Source: Kuschelorhynchus macadamiae (lineage: Eukaryota > Arthropoda > Insecta > Coleoptera > Curculionidae). From it: a stretch of DNA of 64,000 nucleotides. Below, in pieces: positions 39,350-57,012 of the stretch; positions within the stretch are counted from its first letter, which is position 1, and every line of letters starts with the position of its first letter. The notes below the pieces were generated by a model. It searched no databases, was not told the origin of the DNA, and worked only from the letters and a program-made list of their open reading frames with translations. Location of the stretch: contig JAUTXW010003589.1 of the NCBI GenBank assembly GCA_030620095.1, positions 348,501 to 412,500 of the forward strand. Direction: 5' to 3'. The translations under genes were made by a program, and so were the position numbers.

Positions 39350-39975
39350 TCGATAATATTACTTTATAATAAGTAAATTCCAAAAGCCCATATACTTACA
39401 CCGAAAAGTTACGCATCGAACTGACCTGCATAATATTAATATTCGATTTAAGGGAACTCTCATGTCCTCTCCCCATTCCACACAATTTTTTAAAGCATCA
39501 TTGTCATATCAGATCACTAATATAATGAATAACCTGTCCTTAGATATCAAGAAAATTAATAGCAAGGATACTTTTAAAAAGGTCTTATTTAAAACCCTTT
39601 TCTTTAGACAGTTATGAGATCTCTCTGATGAAATAACATTATCATATTAAGCACACTTTCTCTAATATTTAAGCAGTGTTTTTTGCATGGTCGGCTTTTT
39701 TACTTCCTACTTTGAACTTTTTTATTTTTTTAAATTATAGTATAATATTAATTCGTATATTTAGAAAACTTTATGAGAATAGCGACTTTATGTTTTGTAT
39801 TACATATATGTATCTTATGCGCTGTTAAATCAGACTTTTCTAGGGGTTAGGTGTAAGAACTTACCATCACCCTCTGGGAGATTGTATTGAACCTCGCCAA
39901 TATATTGTCATTTTGTCTATATTTATTTATTGTCATTGTTTAATGAAAGACCTTTATTATTATTTTATTATTGTA
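39350..39975 (+). pseudogene. 3' end of another non-LTR retrotransposon
   Basis: 39400-39617 encodes a C-terminal tail of ORF2 type ending Phe-Lys-Lys-Val-Leu-Phe-Lys-Thr-Leu-Phe-Phe-Arg-Gln-Leu-stop. A 3' UTR follows, closing with TTTAATGAAAGACC and a (TTA)n tail at 39940-39975. The body is missing. Confidence 0.5.
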
Positions 39976-41200
39976 GTAAATAATACCTAGTTTAAATTCC
40001 ACGACATTTAAAATTTCAGCTTTAAATATGATTTATTTTAAACTTTAATTACAAGTTGAAATTAAAGGACGTGGTAAAATGGAAATAACTCAAGTTGTTT
40101 CCACTTTTGCAGAGAAATATCCTTTGTAACTTTTCAAAGTTCACTAGAAGAAACAGTTGTTATAGTAATTGAGAGTTTAGCTTTGCTTTGATATTTTAAG
40201 TTGTTTTGAGATTTCTTTGTGTAGGCATGTTTAAAAATTCTCAAGAGGTCTTACAATATTTCTGAAATCCTTTATCACAAATGAAAAATGGCAAAATCTG
40301 AAAAATATTATCAGGTACATTTTTTTAGTTTAAATGAAATTAGATTACTTACGTAGATATTTAAATTTTATTGATAAACAATGTCACGTTTTCCCTGTAG
40401 ACTCTGGGTGCGTGTATTAGTCGTATGCGTTACTTTAGGACTCTAGTCCTACATACTTATTTACTATTATCATAATCTTGACGGCTATTTTTGATTAACA
40501 AACGTCCGCTAGTCCCATACATCCGGTTACGTATATATATGCTATACATTTATCTGTAAAAATCTAACTTAAAAAATTTAGCTATTTAAAAGTTAGGAAT
40601 ACTAGACGTTTCTTGGACAGCTGCAAAAATATTTAAATTATGACATTAAAAGTTACAAGAACCTAGAACGGAAGCTTTCACGGCTTTGGTCAATTAAAAA
40701 ATCATGGTTCTTGGGATAAGACCGTGTCATTACATTAACTTTTAATATTACATTATGATCAAAAAAAATTTATAAACATCATAAAGACCCAAATGTTAAA
40801 TTTTAAATTCACAAACAGATGTAGGAAATACCACCCTGATAAAACTTTTTGACCATAAAAAATCTACAATTAGTTTTCCCTAATCATAATCATAAGAATT
40901 TTTGTTTGTATATTCTAAACTATGCCGAACTTGATTGTAAATTTTTTATTGCGTTTGAAAATGTACTAATAATACGAAACTGCAGTCATGTCTAGTGCAA
41001 AAATAAAATAAGCGACAGTTAACAAAGTAAAACTTGTGTTTTCATTTATTTGTAAAAAAAAACATAGTTTAAGTGCCCATTTTTCACCCTTGAGATATAT
41101 TGTAATACATCTGAGTAACTGTCATATTCTTATATCCTTCCCTGGCTCTTTTGGATACATAATATACATTGGAAACCAAGATGCAATGAACTTAATTTAT
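39976..41200. other. Spacer with interspersed repeat copy 3
   Basis: No gene. About 40130-40270 is a diverged copy of the repeat at 32390 and 37040. Confidence 0.4.
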
Positions 41201-41208
41201 TCATCGGG

Positions 41209-42530
41209 CAGTGACGGCTCGTCAGAAGTGGCAGAGTCGGTCGGGCCGTACCAGAAAATATACATGGAAAATTCTCTTTTTAAAAAAGTAAATATTTTGC
41301 AAACATCCTAAAAACGCACAAAACCAAAATGTAGTTTATTATTTCCTGGGCACATAGCAAAATAGGTAGGTATTCCTATTATAATTTCTTAACTAACATA
41401 TAAATAACGCCATTATCAGCAGACTGCAGGCCACCGTCGACAGATATTCTAATATGTTTATTATAGACGGTGGCTCGGCCAGCCGATTCCATCGCCCCAG
41501 TGCAATACTGCACCCACTAGTTCACGCGGTACGTAGTACGTTCACATACGTCCCATGCTATTACCTCGGCTATAACGTTCGTTATAGCTTATAACACCCA
41601 ACACCGGCCCGTCTCGATGTGGCCGTATCTCCGGAATTTTTTCCGATTGAATACTACCATTTTACAGGTATTAATTGTAATTAATATAAAATGAGGTTAC
41701 TTATTTTTAAAGTAATGATAGTTAGTTCTTTGCTTTAGCCATGACTAATGATGGTTATTATATTATATTAGCAAGTTTTACTTCATGTTACATGTTTAAA
41801 TGTGGTGAGGAAATAAGTGCAAGTGAATATTTTAAAATATCAGTTGCAATTTGTATTAGAAATAGGCCGACCGTATCGTGGTTCTTTCTGGACAATGTGC
41901 TTTTTTGGTTGTGTATGTAGCTTTTACTTTGTTTGGCATATATTTTATTTTCCTCTAGAGGCAAGATACATTAAAATATTAAAAACTAAAATCGACTGAC
42001 TAGAGCGCTCTACTAACATTTTTTTCTGGTTTATTAAATTTATAATCTAGCCTAGATCTGCAGGATATAGGTTGATAACTACCTAATTATCACCACATTG
42101 GCCTCAAGGACGATTTTAGGAAACCTTTCTGGGGGGGGTGGATTAATTTAAAAATAAGTTTGTTGTTATAAATGGTATGAGAACAACATGCTATATTTTT
42201 TTATCATACTTGTGACATAAGTGAAAAAAATAGCCTCTAATAAATTGTTATAGAATAACGTCCAATATTTTTCCTGCAGCAAATTAATTAATTATATTGT
42301 TTATATTTACATCAAGACTCTATCTATAGATATGCAAGAGACCCAATCCAAAATGTCGCTCTTGTGCTATAGTGTTTTGTATCCAAGTTATAAAAATATG
42401 ATGTTTGATCGGTTTGGGCGGAGGGAGGGGGGGGGGGGTTAATTACCTTATTACATCTTCACTGTAAAACCGCTTTTGATTGGCGTTGAGCCTCGGCCGA
42501 CCCTAAATTTTAAAGTACGAGCTGACACTC
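41209..42530. mobile_element. Non-autonomous hAT element with perfect 8-bp TSD
   Basis: The octamer TCATCGGG occurs directly at 41201-41208 and 42531-42538. The enclosed 1322 bp start CAGTGACGGCTCG, and the reverse complement of the end starts GAGTGTCAGCTCG (10 of 13 match). Both are followed by a GTCGG(C/T)CG-like motif. TSD length and TIR form are those of hAT transposons. There is no transposase frame. The interior includes an inverted CCACCGTC/GACGGTGG pair (41432-41471) and G-rich runs at 42130 and 42421. Confidence 0.8.
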
Positions 42531-42754
42531 TCATCGGGGTATATTAACCATATTATCTCAAGGCACACTTATTTTTGAACAGTCCGTTCTTATTCACTGA
42601 TTCGACTGGACTTGTAGAATACTGTGTTAGAAGAAGTAAAATCCAATGACAAAGAGAAGGCAATGATGGATAAAATACCAATTTATATGGCAAAAATTTA
42701 AACCAACTAGAAACATCCTGTCCTGCTGCTGAGTAAGTTGTCCATTATATTACG

Positions 42755-43620
42755 ATGTATATGAATGCTTCAGCCATAGAAGCGGTGAGATCTGGAAATT
42801 CGAAGCATCCTTTAGATAATGTAGTAAGAATATTACCAATTTGTGCTTGTAACCACCTTAGATATGTCAAATGTAAATATCTTTATCTTCAAGGTATGAT
42901 AGATATCGAATTGAAACACAGCCCTCAAGAAATGGAAATTTGTGTTCAAAAAAGCTATAGCGTGGTTCGTAGGTTTAACAAATTTTTCTCGGGAATTATA
43001 CAGGATACGAAAATACAATACATTTTTATGACGTCAGTACACTCAACATCAGAAATCACCCACGGACCAGGTACTATGTTTCCTGTGTTTGCAAAATGGC
43101 ATGGATGGCAACTACCACTAGTCACACAGGGAGGTCAATTTGAATTATTTTAGAAAATATTTTTTAGTGACATCGGAACAACACAACGTGGCACAATGGG
43201 ATTCACGAGCTTCTCGTATCAATCGTGATGATAGAAATGTGGAACTCATTCGTAACTCGCTTGCTGATTTTTATTTACTATTCCAAAGTTAAAGGAATTG
43301 ATATTATAGAGTACTCGGGTTGAAGCTAATCAGGACGTTAATTGTCACCAAGCACATACATTATGGAAATGTTTAAATTGACTAATATTGAATTTGGAAA
43401 AATTTCTCTCAAACGAACTTCAAATGGAGTGATGTTTATTACAACTTCTCCAATAGCACAAGTGAAGTTAGTTAATTCAGTTTTATCTAACTACAAAACA
43501 GAGAGCAAATGCAATGTGACTGTCAAAAATAGGGCATTCTATGCTCATCTTTTTGTCTCGAATGCCAAGGTAAAAGTTGCGAAAAAGCGAAGGGGAGGAT
43601 GACTGTTTGTAGAATGATTT
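42755..43620 (+). pseudogene. Relic of an uncharacterised metazoan ORF family
   Basis: The frame at 42755-43153 has Pro-Leu-Asp-Asn-Val-Val-Arg-Ile-Leu-Pro-Ile-Cys-Ala and Ile-Glu-Leu-Lys-His-Ser. It continues with Ser-Tyr-Ser-Val-Val-Arg-Arg ... Phe-Phe-Ser-Gly-Ile-Ile-Gln-Asp ... Met-Thr-Ser-Val-His-Ser-Thr. A second frame (from about 43172) has Thr-Ser-Glu-Gln-His-Asn ... Ser-Arg-Ile-Asn-Arg-Asp-Asp. This order resembles a widespread uncharacterised family I recall with an Arg-Arg-Ser-Asp-Arg-x-Trp-Ala-Gly core, possibly carried by mobile elements. A third frame (43342-43602) ends in a basic tail and is not recognised. Confidence 0.35.
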
Positions 43621-44826
43621 TGAAAATCACTAACACGCTTAAAAACAAAAAAATATCTTAGGTGAATGGATAAAAAAATTTCAAATTCCCTTTCAAAAAT
43701 ACCATTAAAAGTTGCATAATCTACAAAATAATATAAACAAGGATCTTCGCGAATTAAAATCCGTGGTGGATAAAATCAGTTCTGGAAAACTTGGTCAAAA
43801 TAATACACATAACTGAAGAGAATAAATTTGTGTCAATGTTCTGTGAAAAGCAAAATGTGGATTAGCGTTACGACCTAAAAACAATAAACATTCGTCGCTT
43901 TTTTTTCTGATAGAATGAACATATAACGACGTAAATGACATTGTATCGAAGTTTTCGACTCTAAAATAGTATTATCTTTCAAACGAATTTCTGTAATCTG
44001 TTTACAAAGACTTTGTTTACCGAGACTATAAACTGTATTCATGTAGTAACCGTGATCCTAAAAATTTACAGATCAAAGTTTTAGAACTGTAAAAAGGCTG
44101 ACCATACCAAGATCTTTTGATATTATTGACATGATGAATAGAATTTTGGAGCGCAAGAATATTTCGAATATAAAACCCTTTAATAGTTTTCAATCTGAGG
44201 CGGATTCAACTAAAATTAGATTAATTTGTGAAGATAAAGGTAAGACTTTTTTAACATATTCTTTTGTAATTGGTCTCTATTTTAAGACATTTTTACATTT
44301 GATAAACACTATAATATAATTTTTTATTGTCATGTGTTTTCCAATAGTTAACGTTTCAGTGACAATTTCGTCAAAAACCATATCTTTTTAAAATTGACAG
44401 TTGATCTTAATGCTGCCATTTTTGTATTTTTTATAAGCGAACACACCCCAAAAACTACTATCGCTAGCAACCAGTAGCTAGTCTGTTTTGTAATATTTTT
44501 TTCTTATTATAGATTGGTTTCAATCTAGTAGTATTCATTTCTTCAGTTCTATTTTTCAAATTATCTTTTCTCGCGTCTGAGTTGTTGAAGAGAATCTAAT
44601 GTAAGTTTTTTTAAGAATTCTAATCGAATCAACCATGCTTTCGTTATATTTATTGTTGAAGTAGCTAACTTTATAATTTAATTTTATGTTGATATTACTT
44701 AAGCGAATAATTTCTATATGTAAAGCTCTATATTTTTCCGCTTTCTCCTCTAGTTGCTTTAAGAATTTATTTTTCCTGTCGTTTACACCAATAAAATTTT
44801 TGGAGGGTCTGTTTTATTCAGAAGTT
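43621..44826. other. Spacer without a recognised feature
   Basis: No supported gene or repeat. Confidence 0.4.
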
Positions 44827-45540
44827 ATTCTCAAAAAAAAAGTTCGTGGGACTTCTGCGAGGAGTTAAAGTGTCTCCCAGACTCTGCCCAACTGCTTAAG
44901 ATCCTGAGCTACGACAAAAATAGTAGCCTTTAAGAAAAGGGGTATCATCTGGACTCCTGAATGAAGTAGATTTTCCCCTTAAAAACAGGTCACGATTACA
45001 GTCGAAATACCTACCTACTACTAAAAACTTCTTTTCACGAAGACGATTCTTTCGGACAGCCATCTGAGACTTCGAAATTAAAATTTTAGCAAGGTACCAA
45101 GGTACCAATGCAGCTCTAGTCCAGGAATGAAGAAATACCCTAAGCAAGCTAAGAAAAACAAGGGTGGTAATATTAAAATAGATCCTCTGGCACAATGCTG
45201 TCAAGGCCAGCGAAAAGACGGATTAATACTCTAGGAGCTTATCGGCGCTTCAATTTTCATGCCCAAAGCCTTGCTTGGGTTTAAGCAAACAATACTGCTC
45301 GCAGGTCCTGAAAAAATACGAGGGAAGGTTGGTCAACGACAAACTACTACAGATAGTAAAAAATCCAGTCTAGGTTAATTTATTGGGCACTTAATTGGCA
45401 TTTTAACAGGTCACTGTAACCTCAACGGGCACATGTAATAACTGTGGGTTAGCAGGTTAGGGAATAGAAAATTAGAAAGACGTGCCACCTCTGTGATAAT
45501 TTAAAACTTCTATGGGAATATGGAACTGGCCTAGTGGAAT
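44827..45540 (+). pseudogene. Jockey-like non-LTR retrotransposon fragment
   Basis: Heavily decayed. Pieces recognisable from the closing part of jockey-type ORF2 include a Leu-Thr-Gly-His-Cys-Asn-Leu-Asn-Gly-His motif at about 45397-45435, just before the 3' end. The same motif closes the fragment at 63230-64000. No intact frame remains. Confidence 0.45.
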
Positions 45541-49640
<4,100 letters not shown>

Positions 49641-49984
49641 TAACGGAATACCTACAACAACCATTGCAAAGAGCAAGTCGTTTCAACTTCAAGTCCTAAT
49701 AACTTGATGCAAAGAGCAAGTCTTCAGCAATTTTTTTTTGTTTTTTTTGCATAATTTCTATACTCTATCTGAACTACAACTAAAAGTTCACTTAACCTAA
49801 GTAAAGCTCACACGGGCATTTCGTTTTTCAACAAATACTTATATCATTATAATAAGAATATGTTTAAATACTAATTACAAAAACTTACAAACAGTTTATA
49901 AGAACTACTATTTGTGACACAGCACACGAGTATAACGATAACAAGAAACAAGAAACAAAAACAAACATAAAAACAATGGTTTTT

Positions 49985-50400
49985 AAACGCCGGCCTCAAA
50001 TTCACCTGGTCATATCCGCATCATCTCTGTAGCAACAATTCTTTTGCGAATAGTTGCGAAATTTTTAATTTCTACCCTGTCATTGGGCAACAACTGTAAG
50101 ATTTCAAATGGGCCTTCATATCTTGAGTTTAACTCAGAAAGATGTGAATTACCAGATGGATGAAAAACTAAGTCTCCTACCTTAAAAATTTTATTCTTTA
50201 TTCTTATTTTATCAAATCTTTTGACTCTAAACTACAACGTATAGAGCGCTCGTGGGCTGTTTTGCGATCGTTAAGTAAATTTCGGTCAGTGGTTGTATTG
50301 ATTTTATACTTTTCGTTAAAATTTGAATATCTCCCGTGTCTATATTTTGTCCTATTAATAAATAAAGTGGGGAAAAACCTATTGATTTTTAGATAGTCGT
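49985..50400 (-). pseudogene. Gypsy integrase C-terminal domain
   Basis: A decayed frame with Ile-Phe-Lys-Val-Gly-Asp-Leu-Val-Phe-His-Pro-Ser and Leu-Asn-Ser-Arg-Tyr-Glu-Gly-Pro-Phe-Glu-Ile (about 50095-50205), the GPY/F-type module that follows the integrase core. A stop lies near 50234. Confidence 0.65.
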
Positions 50401-50436
50401 ATTAAGGGTAAATTGTACCTTCGGGAGAACGCTGGC

Positions 50437-50688
50437 TTATTCTGACTTATTGTTACTTACATTTACTCTTAGCAAATCTAAAACTGTGGAGACATATCTC
50501 TCTACTTGTCCGTTTCCACGCGGGGCACTTTTGGCGATAAGGTGTTGAATAATGTTAAATTTTGTAAGTAACTGTTTCACTTGTTGATCGGCGAAATTAG
50601 TTCCCCTATCACATATTAACCTTTTAGTATTTCCAAATATGTTCAGATAAATTTCAAGTTTTTCACATGTTTCAGGACCAGACAGCAT
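50437..50688 (-). pseudogene. Gypsy integrase core, second half
   Basis: 83 codons with the catalytic Asp in Leu-Ile-Cys-Asp-Arg-Gly-Thr-Asn-Phe and Glu in Gly-Asn-Gly-Gln-Val-Glu-Arg. It is separated by a frameshift from the zinc-binding and first-Asp part upstream. Confidence 0.8.
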
Positions 50689-50746
50689 TTTTAACGGAAT
50701 TAAATATAAATATTTTGTGAATGCATCTATTAAGAGTAATACACTC

Positions 50747-51640
50747 TTATAATGGTGTTAAGGGGAGTGGCCCTACACAGTCGCAATGCACTGTAGGAAA
50801 AGGAATTGGAACTTTTTCAATGGGATGTAACAGTCCCTGTTTAGGTCCAGTATGTTTCTTATTTGCAATACACTTCAGGCAGTTATCACAGTATTTTTTT
50901 ACAAATCGTGCCATTCGCGGAAACCAAAAATAATGATTTATCTTTGCGAAAGTTTTATACGGCCCAACATGTCTCATGTTGGGCCGTATAAAATCATGGA
51001 AAATCTTTAGTAAGCCGAGTCTAGTGCCTTTTGAAACAAAGGCCCTGTAAATTGGCGGGTTTTGGCCCGGGTTAATTTTCGTAAATAAAACTTCATTTTG
51101 ACAAAAATAGTCATGAGTCAACTGACCTTCGAGTAACTTTGATTTGATATTACATGTTCCGAAATTGCGCTTTCGATTAATCTTAAGCCAGTTATCAGTT
51201 GTAAGAACATTCACGGGAGTCATGCGATCGAATTTCTCGGATGGTCGCAGTGAATTTCTACTTAAAAAATCTACGTGTGGAATATATTTCCTCTTTCGAT
51301 ACTCGATATCAAAGTCGAAAGATTGTAAGTAAAGCCACAATCTTGCAACTCTGGGCAATAAATCTTTCTTTTTTTTTTGAGTTAATTTTAATGAATTGCA
51401 ATCAGTGATGAGTTTAAATTGTATTCCTAATAGATAAATGCGAAGAGGTTTTATTGCGTAATAAGCTGCTAGGATCTCTAATTCATAAGAATTACAGTTA
51501 CTCTTTTCTTTGGTAGCCCGTTTTAAAAAATAAGCAATAACCCTCAATTTATTATCGTTTTTCTGGAAGAGTATGGCTCCATAACCCAGAGAACTCGCAT
51601 CTCTGTGAAGCTCAGTGACTAAAGTGGGGTCAAAAATTGC
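50747..51640 (-). pseudogene. Gypsy RNase H and integrase N-terminal region
   Basis: The RNase H part runs through Asp-Ala-Ser-Ser-Leu-Gly-Tyr-Gly-Ala (about 51590, before a stop), Ser-Tyr-Glu-Leu-Glu-Ile-Leu and Leu-Ile-Thr-Asp-Cys-Asn-Ser-Leu. It is followed by the Pro-Arg-Val-Ala-Arg-Leu ... His-Val-Asp-Phe-Leu-Ser-Arg linker. The integrase HHCC finger (His-Asp-Phe ... Arg-His-Val-Gly ... Cys-Asp-Asn-Cys-Leu-Lys-Cys) and the first catalytic Asp region (His-Cys-Asp-Cys-Val-Gly-Pro-Leu) close the frame. Confidence 0.85.
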
Positions 51641-51657
51641 CAGAAGGGGTCTTTGGC

Positions 51658-52113
51658 TTAAAAAAGCACAAACATAATTTTTGGCAATTTCTTGTTCAGT
51701 TCCCCATACAAAATTGACTCCCTTTTTTGTAAGGTTTGTAATGCAATAGAGTTCGATAGACCAAAGGGTGACCGCAAATTCTCGAAATGGCCGTCGGAAG
51801 TAACAAATGCTGTTTTGTGAACCGAGTTTTCCACTATTGGAATTTGGTGAAATCCGGCAGCCATGTCGAGAGGCATGAAATATTTGGATCCTCCCAGCTG
51901 ATTAATTTGGTCATCAATGCGAGGTAATAGGAAGCAATCTTTAATTGTGATCTCGTTAAGGGCGCGATATTCTACGCATAAAAGTCGATCGCCGTCCTTT
52001 TTGTGTACTAAAATGACTGGGCTAGCAAAAGGCGACGTGCTTTCACGTATAATATTATTTCGCGGTAGATCGTCAATAATATTTTTGACTTTTTCTCGTT
52101 CAGACAATGACAT
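51658..52113 (-). pseudogene. Gypsy reverse transcriptase, 5' half
   Basis: 151 codons with Val-Ile-Leu-Val-His-Lys-Lys-Asp-Gly ... Val-Glu-Tyr-Arg-Ala-Leu-Asn and the first catalytic Asp in Pro-Leu-Asp-Met-Ala-Ala-Gly-Phe-His-Gln-Ile. The Tyr-x-Asp-Asp motif is absent; the sequence jumps to the connection region. Confidence 0.85.
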
Positions 52114-52524
52114 TCGGTAAGAGTTTTTTATCGCTCTTTATTATAATTTCCATCTCTCCGGTTGTTATTGCCCTCACGGAGTTACCAATAGTAAAAGATT
52201 CACTGTGTTTGACAATAGTTTTAACAAAATATCAAAATCATTTCCCTGTAAGGACGTTTTAATCTGTTCGGGAGAAATAGATATGCTTTGAACCATTTTT
52301 GATTCTTTTTTGTTTGAATGCTCAAGATAAATTTTAGACCCACATGAATCGGTGCAAATTTTAATTCCCTTATGATTAAATAGGCCCCTACTCAAAAATT
52401 GCGTTCGTTTGCATAACTGAACTTTCGACAACATAAAAATTTATTTCAAACGCCGTACCGTCCCTCTACTACTCTAGTTACCCCTATACATGTTAGCATG
52501 ATAAAAGTTTATTCAAAATGACAA

Positions 52525-52640
52525 TGCAACTTATGCGCAATTTTTTCAGAAATCAAGCTGCATTCGGCAACCGTATCAATTAAGCAGTTTACAGTTAAAT
52601 TTTGTATTTTAAATGCTGTACAAAAATCATTATCAAGGTC
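52525..52640 (-). pseudogene. Gypsy aspartic protease fragment
   Basis: A frame with Cys-Leu-Ile-Asp-Thr-Val-Ala-Glu-Cys-Ser-Leu-Ile-Ser-Glu. The active-site triad Asp-Thr-Gly is changed to Asp-Thr-Val. Confidence 0.6.
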
Positions 52641-52826
52641 TATGTAAAAGTGATTAATTTTTGAAAATCTAGACGACCTTCCTACATTTTTATTTCTAAA
52701 AAAACATTTTTCAGAAGTATGCCCAAACTTTTTACAGATTTCGAATGATTTTGTTTTTGAAAATTCTGGTAGATTGGAGCTACTTGCGTCATTAGTATTT
52801 TCATTATTTAATAGTTTAGGCGATTT

Positions 52827-53506
52827 TCAACAATTTCGGCTGATATGACCAGGTCTTTTACAGGCATAGCACACTTTATCTTCATTATGTTTAAAAGGAT
52901 TTGGGCGTTTTGGCGCCCTTACTTGAAACTGAGAGTTTTGTTTACTAATATGGTAATTACTAAGCAAGTCAAGTAAGGTAGAAATTGAATTTACTCTACT
53001 ATTAAAAGCCGCTGTTTTGACATGTGTGTCTGTTATATCACCAATAACTAACTCGACTATTTGCCCTTCACTCAAGTTAAAATTTAAGGAATTTAGCATT
53101 GAGATTTTTTTCTAGCATGCTCACAATATCATGTGGCTTGGTATAGGCTTGCTTTCCGTAAACACTCACTAAGGTTCCTCTTAGCTGGATAAAGCTGACA
53201 AATTTCGGCTCGAAAACTTGTCCAATTTTTTTTTGCTGGGTGCCAGTTATCGTACCAGTCTTTCGAATCACCTTGTAGCACACTAGCGGCTCTGCAAACC
53301 TGTTCAAAATCGGTCCACTTAAAAGTGGCCGCCAAGGTTTCCACATCATCGCACCATCCGGCCGCTCCAGCGTCGTTTTTCATGGGGTCGAAAGCAGGAA
53401 TGTCTATTCGCACCGGAGGCGCTTGAATACCAGGAGCAACTTCTTGTTGGGGCCGCTGCTGCATTTCACTAAGAACAGCGGTTAAAACGCTTGTTAACTC
53501 TTCCAT
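52827..53506 (-). pseudogene. Gypsy gag with CCHC zinc knuckle
   Basis: An ATG at 53506 opens a frame with Trp-Cys-Asp-Asp-Val-Glu-Thr-Leu-Ala and Gly-Asp-Ser-Lys-Asp-Trp-Tyr-Asp, a retrotransposon gag capsid pattern. After a shift near 53100-53130 the 52827-53099 frame ends in a knuckle Cys-x2-Cys-x4-His-x4-Cys followed by a stop. Confidence 0.75.
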
Positions 53507-53543
53507 TTCGATACCGATACACTTATCAGTGATCACAGTGAAA

Positions 53544-53757
53544 ATAACAATTAACTCCCAATTAATTACTCGCGCACACGGCGCAAATAACAATTAACTC
53601 ACAATTAATTACTCGCGCACACAGAGAGAATAACAGTTAACTTCTAATTAATCACTCGCGTACACAGCGAAAATAACTATTAACTCATAATTAATTACTC
53701 GCGCACACAGCGAAAATAACAATTAACTTGCAATTAATCTCTCGCATACACAGGCAC
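53544..53757. repeat. Five 43-bp tandem repeats in Gypsy leader
   Basis: Copies start at 53544, 53587, 53630, 53673 and 53716, an exact 43-bp period. The consensus is ATAACAATTAACTC then AATTAATTACTCGCGCACACAGCGAA-like sequence, split by two or three variable bases. They lie between the likely primer-binding region and gag. Confidence 0.9.
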
Positions 53758-53957
53758 GAAACCGCCGGCTAGGTGGTACTTTTAGCGAGTCTGTCCCACT
53801 TCCGATGTTAGAAACAATTAATGTTTACTTAAATAAAACATCGGACGCTTATCTAACAAAAACAAATTCCTACATATATTTTTTGCTAATACTACATTTC
53901 TTGAAACCTTATCCACTTTCTTTCGAGTAAAGCTCATAAATACATAGGCAAGATAGG

Positions 53958-54204
53958 ATGACACCAATTAGTTTTTTGTACATATTTAACGTATAATAGT
54001 ACATTCAAAAATAAGAAAAAAGTTTTATATGAATATAGGACCAAAAACCCTTCAGTTTCGAGATATAGGACGAACACCCTTTAAAATACAAGACCCTGTA
54101 TTTCGAAAATAAAGCATTTGCAAACCTATTTTCATATAAAACTTTTTTTTTATTTTGAGAAGTACTATCCATTAAATATGTTGAAAATACTAATTTGGTG
54201 TCAT
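53958..54204. mobile_element. 247-bp foldback MITE
   Basis: The ends are ATGACACCAATTA and (reverse complement) ATGACACCAAATTA. Internal arms AAGTTTTATATGAATATAGG and CCTATTTTCATATAAAACTT pair as well. No target duplication is certain. Confidence 0.6.
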
Positions 54205-55193
54205 ACATGTCTTGTTGTGGCCAAACTTTAAAACATTGTGACCAACATATAATTCAGCCAATTTCGTTTCGAAACCGTCTTTCTCTTGACCAATCAGAGC
54301 GCTATAAGTATTTCAGAATATACTAGATCGTATTCTTACCATTTAGCATGCAGTAAGAACCGGTTTTAACTAAAACGTTCAGTAAAATGTCGATATTTAA
54401 TATTTTGACGGTATTTTACTAAATGCGTTAGACACTTCATGATGTTACTAGTAAGAACCCGATATTACTAACACTCTTAGAAACTTCGCATGTTTACTAG
54501 TTCGAACGCGTTACTACGGATTTCGGATATTTACAGTAACATATATATCAAAAAAAATAATAATGCGTGTTATCACAAACCCGACACACAAAAGATAAGT
54601 CAGCTGTATCATAATTTAACTCAACCCTGAAAGTTTCCGGTAGTAAAAAAACATATTTACATAACTCTATTGTAATCCAACAATCCATCTCGCAAAATCT
54701 GAACTTATTATGTTCCAAGGAAAAAAATAGGTAAAAAATACAAGAAAAAACAAAATATGTTCGACATTCAGAGGCGAATTCCATCGAGCCTAGGGGTAAA
54801 CAATTATCAGCCGAACGCTACAGGTCTTCAAATAGATATTTTAAAATGTGTTAGTTTTGGGGTAGTCTTTATTTGTTTTAAATCGATTGTCTATATATTT
54901 TATTTATTGATGTTAGTTTAAATGTTCAAATAAGTATTGTCCATTTTTTTACATTATAAGGTGTTATTTTTGAGCTTGGTTCTAAAAAGTTGTTTGATGG
55001 TTTGGTATTTTTTCATATTGTTGTAGTTCTTGACAAAGGCATGAATTCATCTGCTGCAACGTCAAAAAAAAAGATCAACTACTTTAAAATAAAAACACGT
55101 ATGTGTTAGTTAGTTTAACTTCAAATTATAGACCTAATCACAAAGAAACTTTTTATTGAAATATAATTCATTAGAGTTTATGAAGCTCCAAAA

Positions 55194-55196
<3 letters not shown>
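54205..55196. other. Spacer without a recognised feature
   Basis: No gene seen in this AT-rich DNA. Confidence 0.4.

Positions 55197-57012
<1,816 letters not shown>

Larger units (their letters stand above)
49985..53800 (-). mobile_element. Decayed Ty3/Gypsy retrotransposon
   Basis: On the minus strand the order is leader repeats, gag, protease, RT, RNase H, integrase, which is the Ty3/Gypsy order. Several frameshifts and an internal deletion after the RT palm remove the Tyr-x-Asp-Asp region. I cannot delimit the LTRs: the only shared sequence outside is a GTAAAGCTCA near 49801 and 53930. Confidence 0.85.
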
